The translations under genes were made by a program, and so were the position numbers. From Thermoplasmata archaeon (lineage in GTDB: Archaea; Thermoplasmatota; Thermoplasmata; Thermoplasmatales; Thermoplasmataceae), in assembly GCA_021809755.1 (NCBI GenBank), contig JAJZJZ010000002.1:1-64000 (forward strand): a stretch of 64,000 nt of DNA, written 5' to 3'. Below are positions 17,865 to 24,566 of this stretch, piece after piece. Within the stretch, counting starts at the first letter, position 1. Every line of letters starts with the position of its first letter. Under the pieces are notes generated by a model. That model made no database searches. It saw only the letters and a program-made list of their open reading frames with translations, and was not told the DNA's origin.

Positions 17865-18215
17865 ATGATAACTGCAAAATTGCAAATCGATGAAGAATTC
17901 TACGATCTGGCCACATTCAGTCTTCAGCAGTCACTGGAATTAAACCTGATATCAATTTTGTTGGCCGGCGCAGAGGACTATCCCAGGACTCACAGTTTAA
18001 GAGATCTGCTTAAACTTGCACAGGAATCTTCAGAAGAAAGATGCAGAGAAAAAGTAAAGCATATTCTAAATCAGTATTCATTTGAACTGAACATGTTGGA
18101 AGATGCATATTCAACTTCCAGATACTTTCAAAAATCATTCGATGAAGGCGATGTAAGGAAACTTTATGAAATGACGGAGGTCATTACTGATGAACTTAGA
18201 AATGCGTGTCAGTGA
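17865..18215 (+). CDS. HEPN-domain protein (toxin of a HEPN/MNT pair)
   Basis: The 116-residue all-helical protein matches HEPN-domain proteins: FYDLATFSLQQSLELNLISILLAG, then the HSLRDLL helix and AYSTSRYF near residue 104. HEPN partners of minimal nucleotidyltransferases act as RNases or as targets of AMPylation. The family usually has a few more N-terminal residues ending in a motif like RAERF. Here the upstream frame encodes MLSEEFARFLS, a TAG stop, then KADRF directly before the ATG, so the gene may be N-terminally shortened by a nonsense mutation. The stop overlaps the nucleotidyltransferase start. Confidence 0.75.
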   Translation: MITAKLQIDEEFYDLATFSLQQSLELNLISILLAGAEDYPRTHSLRDLLKLAQESSEERCREKVKHILNQYSFELNMLEDAYSTSRYFQKSFDEGDVRKLYEMTEVITDELRNACQ

Positions 18216-18513
18216 AACCTTCAGGAAGAGGAAGATATGGGACAACCTTCAGTCGGAACTGAACAAACTTGTTAAGGTTGTCAAGAACATGGACAAAGAC
18301 TCACAGATATATCTTTTTGGTTCCGCACTTACTGGAAAACACAATTTGGCCAGCGACATTGATATCCTTGTAGTAACGCGTGTTCCATATGGTGAAATGC
18401 TCTTTGACCTCACTGAAAATGGGTTTGAGTATCCTTTCGAGATACATGTTAGAACACCTGAAGAAGCTGAAATATATTTATCAATGATTCACGAAATGAA
18501 AAAGATTTCATGA
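18190..18513 (+). CDS. Minimal nucleotidyltransferase (MNT, antitoxin of a HEPN/MNT pair)
   Basis: The 107-residue protein carries the polymerase-beta-type nucleotidyltransferase signature FGSALTGKHNLASDIDILVV, with the GS and DxD elements intact. MNT proteins paired with HEPN proteins neutralise them, in studied cases by adenylylating the HEPN toxin. The start at 18190 overlaps the HEPN gene by 26 bases. An ATG at 18202 (MRVSETF...) is an alternative with a shorter overlap. Overlapping genes in this order are typical of this module. Confidence 0.82.
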   Translation: MNLEMRVSETFRKRKIWDNLQSELNKLVKVVKNMDKDSQIYLFGSALTGKHNLASDIDILVVTRVPYGEMLFDLTENGFEYPFEIHVRTPEEAEIYLSMIHEMKKIS

Positions 18514-18760
18514 ATAGAGATACAAGAATAATCGATTTATTTATATCGTCAACTTGGAGAATGGTGGAAATTTTCACTTTAAGATATATGCAGCCAATCA
18601 AGTTCTGGTTTGAAATCAATGAGGATGACAATTCTCATCGTTGATAAATTTGAAAAAATAAATTTATATTCGTTATCCCTTCCATTGACCTGCATGGAAA
18701 AGTAGACTTATCATTACATGAAAGCGCGTTCCTTTTTTATTTCTTTTGGAATTTCAGAAT

Positions 18761-19378
18761 TCACTCAATAATAATAACATCACCATCTCTCATGGTTCTG
18801 AAAGGTATTCCGTTTTTCACAAAATATTGAACGATTGGATCTGCCGAGGCTGTTTCAGGATGATCTGAGCGGTAATGGGGAATAACGGAGAAATCAATCA
18901 AACCAAGTCCTTCCCATACGGTTTCAACATTATTGCCATAGGGCTTCTGGGAAATATCGTCCATAAGTTCCAGACCACGAATTGATGGTGAAAGAACACA
19001 AACCCCTGCACTGTACCCGCCATAGAGCATATCCTTATTTCTCAGGCGTTTAATTATCTCATCGAAACCGCTTAGCTTCATTGCCTGTCTGAGTACAAAG
19101 ACATTGCCGCCCCTTATCCATATTACTCCATAGTTTTCCAATAATCTCTCAAGACTTTCTTTCTCCCCGAAATAATCCCTGAGGTCCAGAATTTCAGGAA
19201 TAAGACCAACCGATCTCAGATCATTCATGTCCTGATTATTGCTCTTGTCCCTCCTTGAAATGTCAGCGGAATAGTCAATGGCATTGGGAATATAGGCGGT
19301 GAGCTTGTTTGCTGGAATCATTTCTTTCAGTTTATCAGTTTCTCTTCCCAAGCCTAAGGATGATAGGTAAAATTGCAC
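18761..19378 (-). CDS. Peptidase E (family S51) / class I glutamine amidotransferase-like protein
   Basis: The 205-residue protein matches family S51, dipeptidases that remove N-terminal aspartate from peptides. The nucleophile motif is GGYSAGV with Ser123, preceded by the conserved VIWIRGGNVF (86-94). The likely catalytic histidine is His168 in SVIPHYRSDHPET. It is cytoplasmic, with no signal peptide. The gene stands alone, convergent with the HEPN/MNT pair. Confidence 0.85.
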   Translation of the reverse strand: MQFYLSSLGLGRETDKLKEMIPANKLTAYIPNAIDYSADISRRDKSNNQDMNDLRSVGLIPEILDLRDYFGEKESLERLLENYGVIWIRGGNVFVLRQAMKLSGFDEIIKRLRNKDMLYGGYSAGVCVLSPSIRGLELMDDISQKPYGNNVETVWEGLGLIDFSVIPHYRSDHPETASADPIVQYFVKNGIPFRTMRDGDVIIIE

Positions 19379-19613
19379 AGTCTATTAATATCCAAATCTA
19401 AATAAAAGGTTTCCATGAAATCCATGATTTCAATTTCCTGCAAAAACTTTCAAATGAAAAACAATGTGAAAGATATCAGGAACCATTTACAAGGGAGAAA
19501 GTAACAGGCACTCAAAGATCTTACATTGCCTTCTGGCTTGATCTTTTGATTGGTTTGATTTAGGTTCAATGAATTTGGTCAGAAGATTAATACCTGAATA
19601 AAATACAAGGTCA

Positions 19614-20825
19614 ATGGTACAGAAGATATTTGTTGAATCATATGGCTGCACTCTGTCCAAGAGTGAAACAGGACTATATGTCAACAAAATGCTGAATGAT
19701 GGCGGTATTTTAGTTGATTCGCCAGATGAAGCAGATATCAGTGTTATTGGAACTTGTGTTGTAATCAAGCACACAGAAGAAAAGATGCTTAAACGTATTG
19801 GAGAGCTTTCAGAACATTCTAAGGTAAAGGTCATGGGATGTCTCCCTCCGGTATCAGCAGGTACCCTGAAAGATGAAAGAATAGATATTGTTGATCCGAA
19901 GGAATTCAGGAAATTTTATTCTGGAAGTTTGGATGACATTGAGATAAAGGAACCTTCAATTTTTGAGGGCATACCAATAAACCAGGGATGTACAGGAAGC
20001 TGTAACTTTTGCATTTCGCACATAGCCAGAGGAAAGCTTGTATCCAGAAACCCTCAGAAGATTGTGAATCAGATCAGAATGCAGCTGGAAAGGGGCATCA
20101 GGGAGGTAAGAATAACATCTCTGGACACAGCAGCCTATGGAAAAGACACGGGAACAAACCTTGCAAGATTGGTTGCACAGATATCTCAAATAAATGATGA
20201 TTTCAAGCTTAGAATTGGAATGATGGAGCCAAGGAATACCCATGATATAATGGGAGAACTTCTCTCATCTTACGATGATGAGAAGGTTTTCAAGTTCATG
20301 CATATTCCTGTGCAGAGCGGTTCAAACAGAATTCTCTCACTTATGAACAGGGAATACCTCAGGGAGGAGTTTGAGGGTATAGTGAAGACCTTCAGGGAAA
20401 AATTCAGGGATAGCGTTATTTCAACAGATATAATCGCAGGATATCATGGCGATGACGAGGAATCATTCAACGAAACCATGGATCTTCTGGAAAAGTCAAG
20501 ACCTGACATAGTCAACATAACAAGGTTTTCTCCCCGCCCATTCACCAAGGATTTTTCTGAAAAAACACCATCCTCTGAAAAGATAAAATCATGGACACAG
20601 GCATATACAAATAAACACAAAGAGATTATTGAATCAAATATGGAGAGGCATATTGGAAAGGAAAAACAAATAATGATTACAGAGAAAGGGAAAGAAGGTA
20701 CTTCCGTCGGCAGGGATAACGCTTACCGGCCAGTGGTGGTTTCCGGCGATATTGGAATATATACCAAGGTTCATTGTGAGGTAGTGGATATGGGAAATAC
20801 CTATCTCATAGGGAAAATTATCTGA
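19614..20825 (+). CDS. mtaB: tRNA t6A37 methylthiotransferase, archaeal/eukaryotic MtaB type
   Basis: The 403-residue radical-SAM enzyme adds a methylthio group to N6-threonylcarbamoyladenosine at tRNA position 37. The UPF0004 domain supplies Cys12, Cys48 and Cys76 for one iron-sulfur cluster. The radical-SAM motif is Cys126, Cys130, Cys133 (GCTGSCNFC). The last 60 or so residues form a TRAM RNA-binding domain (KEQIMITEKGKEGTSVGRD...). The short MVQKIFVESYGC start fits archaeal homologues. The 3' end overlaps the convergent dph2 gene by 8 bases. Confidence 0.92.
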   Translation: MVQKIFVESYGCTLSKSETGLYVNKMLNDGGILVDSPDEADISVIGTCVVIKHTEEKMLKRIGELSEHSKVKVMGCLPPVSAGTLKDERIDIVDPKEFRKFYSGSLDDIEIKEPSIFEGIPINQGCTGSCNFCISHIARGKLVSRNPQKIVNQIRMQLERGIREVRITSLDTAAYGKDTGTNLARLVAQISQINDDFKLRIGMMEPRNTHDIMGELLSSYDDEKVFKFMHIPVQSGSNRILSLMNREYLREEFEGIVKTFREKFRDSVISTDIIAGYHGDDEESFNETMDLLEKSRPDIVNITRFSPRPFTKDFSEKTPSSEKIKSWTQAYTNKHKEIIESNMERHIGKEKQIMITEKGKEGTSVGRDNAYRPVVVSGDIGIYTKVHCEVVDMGNTYLIGKII

Positions 20826-21825
20826 CTGGGTCAACACCAACTATTTCGTCCATAACATATCTTCCATTGCCATTACCATTGAACACCATGAAGAATTCTG
20901 TTACTGTAAGGACAGGCATTTCATATCTTTCCTGATCGTCTATCGGCACCCTTGGACAGCCGGTGAACACCACCGCATCTGCTCTCATATTTGAAAAGTC
21001 TGTCGGATTTGATTCATTGGTATAGACAAGAACAACCTCCTTCCCGTTTCTTTTGAGGATTTCCATAATTTTCTCTGCAACTTTTATCCTGTATTGCCCC
21101 ACCTTCGAATCCACAACAACAGCAAACTTGTTTTTTTCTTTCACTGAAAAGATGCTAAGATATCTCTTCCTCTTGATTCTTTCTGTTCTCTCCATCATTG
21201 AGGTAAGGCTTCGATCATTGAGATCAAGGATGAATACCTCTTTATCCGTGGAGAGTTGTGCTCCAAGGGAATGGAATATACCAGTGCTTATGACAAGGAA
21301 ACAGTCAACCTCTCCGGATATGGAATGAAGGGAACTGTAATTGCATCCCAATACCTGGCCGTCATAGGATATTCTGTTGTCCTTTTTGCCTGTATAAACT
21401 TCAAAACCTATCTTTCTCATATGTTCTTTTACATTTTCTGCGGTATCCTTGTATTGAATTGAATATAAAACACCAATCTTCTTGTATCCGGAATTGGAAA
21501 TAACGGAGAAATCAACATTCTGGAAGTTTTCCTGGGCCTCTTCAAGATATTCTTCAAATATTACTGGAATAGGATAGTCTATGTTTGGTATCCTAGAATG
21601 ACCAAGCTGAACAATACAATCCACTTTGCCATATACATCCATTGTTCCTGTATCGCATGCCCCATAGAATCCCTCTGAGCTTACTATAACATTGAATTCT
21701 TTGGAAAGTGCGTTAAAATATTCAAAAACTCTTGGTTTTAGACCATCAGGTAACTGCAGAAGAATTCTCTTTGCATTCATGGCTCGAAGCTTTTCAATCG
21801 TTTCAGTTGGATCTACATATATCAT
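20818..21825 (-). CDS. dph2: Diphthamide biosynthesis enzyme Dph2 (archaeal)
   Basis: The 335-residue protein is the archaeal homodimeric Dph2, which uses a non-classical 4Fe-4S radical mechanism to move the 3-amino-3-carboxypropyl group of SAM onto a histidine of elongation factor 2. The three cluster cysteines are Cys57 (YGACDTG), Cys161 (LGCNYSSL) and Cys290 (FTGCPRVPIDDQERY), spaced as in the Pyrococcus enzyme. LLQLPDGLK near residue 22 is another family block. The gene converges on mtaB. Confidence 0.93.
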   Translation of the reverse strand: MIYVDPTETIEKLRAMNAKRILLQLPDGLKPRVFEYFNALSKEFNVIVSSEGFYGACDTGTMDVYGKVDCIVQLGHSRIPNIDYPIPVIFEEYLEEAQENFQNVDFSVISNSGYKKIGVLYSIQYKDTAENVKEHMRKIGFEVYTGKKDNRISYDGQVLGCNYSSLHSISGEVDCFLVISTGIFHSLGAQLSTDKEVFILDLNDRSLTSMMERTERIKRKRYLSIFSVKEKNKFAVVVDSKVGQYRIKVAEKIMEILKRNGKEVVLVYTNESNPTDFSNMRADAVVFTGCPRVPIDDQERYEMPVLTVTEFFMVFNGNGNGRYVMDEIVGVDPVR

Positions 21826-22330
21826 TGTTCATGGTGTATCCGTAATCGTCTATTGAATAATTTCTTTGAAGAAATGCGACAAATCCACAACACTCAAAAA
21901 AACCAAGGATGAACCTTTTATTCAGTTACAGACAAAAGTTTGATCACTCTAAATATCGGACACAAATCAATTCTTGTTTCTTCAGGGTCAATCTACTCAA
22001 TGAATCTATTACAAATGTATCTCTTTCCAGTTCAACAGCATAAAATTATGCAATTCTCCATTTCAAAATCTACTCTATAGAAATATTGTATAAGTCTATC
22101 TTACCCAAAAAATACGTTATATAAGGTTAATGTGAGAAAACCCTTTCTTCTTGCTAAATTCCAAGTGTCTCTTCGTTTTCGCATATTTAGGTGTCATTTG
22201 GATTTTCATCATCATTTCATTCGTAATATCTTTGAGGGGCATTCCTTTGTCACGTCTTTAAATCAAATACCACTCCCCCGCGTTAAACAGTCAAATCATC
22301 ATTTCCATAATGGAAAGAGGAAAGAATTAA
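21826..22330 (+). other. AT-rich non-coding stretch upstream of an IS21-type end
   Basis: About 500 bases without a supported gene. An open frame on the plus strand from 22132 runs into IS21-end sequence and has no family signature. This stretch may contain eroded interior of the IS21-type element whose right end is at 22331-22390. Confidence 0.4.
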
Positions 22331-22390
22331 CTGGCGATTTTGGAAACTTTTACTTCGCCGTTTTTGGAAGATATTCAATTGGCGTTGACA
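22331..22390 (+). mobile_element. Solo right end of an IS21-type element
   Basis: The sequence opens with CTGGCGATTTTGG and closes with ATATTCAATTGGCGTTGACA. This closely matches the right end of the intact IS21 element at 34995-35030 (TTGGCGATTTTGG ... CAACTGGCGTTGACA), with an extra internal copy of the CGCCGTTTTTGG motif. No istA or istB remains. The terminal CA is followed immediately by CRISPR-repeat sequence. Confidence 0.75.
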
Positions 22391-22478
22391 ACGCACCCCT
22401 GAAGGGTGCGACATCTGGTTGCCAGAGATAGACTTCTCTTTGACCTGTTTCAATCCACGCACTTATAAAGGATGCGAC
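22391..22478 (+). CRISPR. Relic of a type I-C-like CRISPR array (1 truncated and 1 degenerate repeat)
   Basis: Bases 22391-22412 (ACGCACCCCTGAAGGGTGCG then AC) are the last 22 bases of a 32-base repeat that should begin GTTTCAATCC, and the missing ten bases are replaced by the IS21 end. A 34-base spacer follows at 22413-22446. A second 32-base repeat lies at 22447-22478, beginning GTTTCAATCCACGCAC and ending GGATGCGAC, with several changes in the hairpin as expected for a terminal repeat. This is the well-known type I-C repeat (reverse complement of GTCGCACCC...GGATTGAAAC). It is unrelated to the type I-D repeat of this locus, and no type I-C cas gene is present. Confidence 0.8.
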
Positions 22479-22480
22479 TT

Positions 22481-23009
22481 TTACGAGGGTGTAAGCAATT
22501 TCAATATACTATCCCTTGATCTTTTTACGTTTGCATCATTTCCTCTTGGCTTGCCATATTCTTCTCTGTCTGCCCCAATGAATGAAGCGTCCTGCATTGT
22601 GCCTTTCTTAATTCTTATCCGTATCGCAATGATCTGATCTCTTATCTCGTTGAATAAAAGACGATCCTTGCCCGTTTTGGATAATTTCTCACGGAAATAC
22701 CATATGGTATTCCTGTCCGCCAGTTTCTCAGGATATCCCAAGAAATTGAGGAAGGATATCGTGTCCCCTGATCTCCCTTTCTATCTGCGGATCGGAGAAG
22801 TTGTACCGTTGTTGAAGAAACAGTATTTTTACCATGAGAAGTGGATCCTAGTTTGGCCTTTCAAGCTTCTCCATGTCTTTTGTAAATAGATCCTAAAGAA
22901 TTGGACTGATCCTTTCGAAGTCAATGTGATCTGATATGCCTGTCACGGGATCGTCAAGTGCTTCAATCCCCTTGTACAGTTCTGATAATCTGAGGTGATA
23001 AAGGTTCAT
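22481..23009 (-). pseudogene. Decayed IS5-type (DUF772) transposase, N-terminal half
   Basis: Reading from the ATG at 23009 gives MNLYHLRLSELYKGIEALDD, then a DUF772-like region (MVKILFLQQRYNFSDPQIER). The frame is broken by two TAG stops (near 22890 and 22850) and by a frameshift near 22735. It continues as YPEKLADRNTIWYFREKL...KKGTMQDASFIGADREEYGKP, the IS5/IS1182 N-terminal domain up to the first catalytic aspartate region. The C-terminal half is missing. The similarity stops within a few bases of the relic CRISPR repeat, so a rearrangement joined the two. Confidence 0.75.
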
Positions 23010-23120
23010 GGATATTGATCATGAGGTCACGAAAAAGGGTTTCGGTGGGTGGTTTTGGAAAATCTCGTTATGTTAAAGAGAACAGAATAGCTTATAAACC
23101 TTGCTGAAGTTTCTTTTAAT

Positions 23121-23747
23121 TTAGAAGAAATCCTGCTTTTCTAAAAGTTTTCGTGAGGTCTCCGTGATTTTGACTGTCATTTTCCTATTTTTAACTACTG
23201 GTTCTACTAGATATGCCTCTCTAAGCAAACTTATTCTTCTAGATATAGTTGGTTTTGAAAGCCCTAATTTTTCGGATATTTCTCCCAATGATAGTGGATT
23301 TTCTTCAATTAACTTAAGAATGTTCAGATTCTTCTTTGCATTTCTAAATAGATCTTTTGATTTTGAAATATCAACCATAGACGTTTTATCGCTCTCTCTG
23401 TTATAAAAAACAACAGGTATATTATGAGTAATCGAGAAGAACGTTAGCGATGAAATTGCAATGCCTGGGCCAGCACTTACATTGATCCATTTTGGTCTTC
23501 CTTTTCTTTCCAATAGAATTTCGAGATTAACAAGCACTTCAAAAAAGTTGAAAATATCACTTACTGATAATAGCGTACACTCAACATTATTGAACGCAAG
23601 TAACTTTTTAACTGCATCTGCAGTTTCAAGAGATTTTGAATTATTAGTTACAATAAGGATTAATTCATCTATTGGGTTCCTTACACGAAGAAACGGCTTT
23701 ATTATGAGTTCTGATTGAAATCCTGAAATTGCAATCGAATATTTCAC
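23121..23747 (-). CDS. csa3: CRISPR-associated regulator Csa3 (CARF plus winged helix)
   Basis: The 208-residue protein joins a CARF/Rossmann domain (residues 1-135, with the VSAGPGIAISSLTFFS loop near 93) and a C-terminal winged helix-turn-helix (LSLGEISEKLGLSKPTISRRI, about 155-175). Csa3 proteins bind cyclic oligoadenylates in some systems and control cas and adaptation genes. It is divergent from cas6. A TATA-like ATATTAAA at 23768-23775 sits about 25 bases from the ATG, suggesting a leaderless transcript. The inverted repeat between the two genes is a plausible operator. Confidence 0.88.
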   Translation of the reverse strand: MKYSIAISGFQSELIIKPFLRVRNPIDELILIVTNNSKSLETADAVKKLLAFNNVECTLLSVSDIFNFFEVLVNLEILLERKGRPKWINVSAGPGIAISSLTFFSITHNIPVVFYNRESDKTSMVDISKSKDLFRNAKKNLNILKLIEENPLSLGEISEKLGLSKPTISRRISLLREAYLVEPVVKNRKMTVKITETSRKLLEKQDFF

Positions 23748-23790
23748 AGAAGTTTATGTGTTTCAGATATTAAAGCATTTTTCTGCAACG

Positions 23791-23819
23791 TTGCATCACT
23801 TATAAAATAATTGATGCAA
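23791..23819. promoter_or_regulatory. Inverted repeat between csa3 and cas6, candidate Csa3 operator
   Basis: TTGCATCA at 23791-23798 faces TGATGCAA at 23812-23819, a perfect 8-base dyad with 13 bases between the arms. A related palindrome, TGCAACGTTGCA, overlaps its left edge, and ATGCAATGCAT-like sequence its right. It sits between the two divergent TATA boxes. That position suits a dimeric winged-helix protein controlling both promoters. Confidence 0.5.
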
Positions 23820-23826
23820 TGCATAA

Positions 23827-23837
23827 ACTTATTTATA
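23827..23837 (+). promoter_or_regulatory. TATA box of the cas operon
   Basis: CTTATTTATAC lies about 26 bases before the cas6 ATG at 23859. This is the spacing expected if transcription starts at the start codon, giving a leaderless mRNA as is common in Thermoplasmatales. Confidence 0.5.
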
Positions 23838-23858
23838 CATATGAGAACATGAGTCTTT

Positions 23859-24566
23859 ATGCAACTGATAGTGAATCTTGACTCAGATGGATTCGAGATG
23901 CCTTATGATCATAGCTATCAATTATATTCCTCAATTATAACACTAGTTTCGAGCAAAGACAGGGATAAAGCTGATAAACTACATACCTACAACTCAGGCT
24001 TAAAATTCAATATGAGTCAAATTATGCCAGGGGGAAAAAGAAAATTTACAAAGACAGGTTTTATAGGAGAACGATTTATTTTCATGATTTCCAGTTTAGA
24101 TGCTAATCTTGTTATTTATTTGCAGGAGTTGTTTATTTCATCAAAAGAAATTGAAATTTTTGATCATACATTCAGGATACATTCTGCAATTAGTAAAAAC
24201 GTAAATCCTTCATCAGAAATAATTACCTTGAAGACTAGAAGCCCTGTAATATTGAAAGAGAATAACAAATATTTATTCAACGAGCCAGAGAGTGAAATTT
24301 TAGAGGCAATTGAGGCAAACATTCTAAATAAATATCTGAAAGTTACCGGAAGCAAGCCAGATATAAAATTTATAAAGATTGTAAAGTTAAAACGAAAGAT
24401 AGTTGAGATAAAAGGAGCAAAATTACCAGCGTTTATGTTAGATCTAGCTATATGTTCTGATTTAGAAGTCTTGAAGTTTTTGCTTAATGTTGGCCTAGGA
24501 TCTAAAAATCAATTAGGATTTGGATTCTTGGAGGAGGAAAGACTGGGTGATAAGTTTGGAGTTTAA
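23859..24566 (+). CDS. cas6: CRISPR pre-crRNA endonuclease Cas6
   Basis: The 235-residue protein shows the Cas6 RAMP fold signature at its C-terminus, a glycine-rich loop GLGSKNQLGFGFLE (about 213-226), and an N-terminal ferredoxin-like region (MQLIVNLDSDGFEMPYDHSYQLYSSI). His18 (YDHSY) is a possible catalytic or structural histidine. Cas6 cuts the repeat RNA to release crRNAs. It is the first gene of the type I-D operon and overlaps cas10d. Confidence 0.88.
   Translation: MQLIVNLDSDGFEMPYDHSYQLYSSIITLVSSKDRDKADKLHTYNSGLKFNMSQIMPGGKRKFTKTGFIGERFIFMISSLDANLVIYLQELFISSKEIEIFDHTFRIHSAISKNVNPSSEIITLKTRSPVILKENNKYLFNEPESEILEAIEANILNKYLKVTGSKPDIKFIKIVKLKRKIVEIKGAKLPAFMLDLAICSDLEVLKFLLNVGLGSKNQLGFGFLEEERLGDKFGV

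Noticed and set aside
22132..22431. 99-codon open frame on the plus strand
   Set aside because: It runs through the IS21 end and the relic CRISPR repeat, so it is not a gene.
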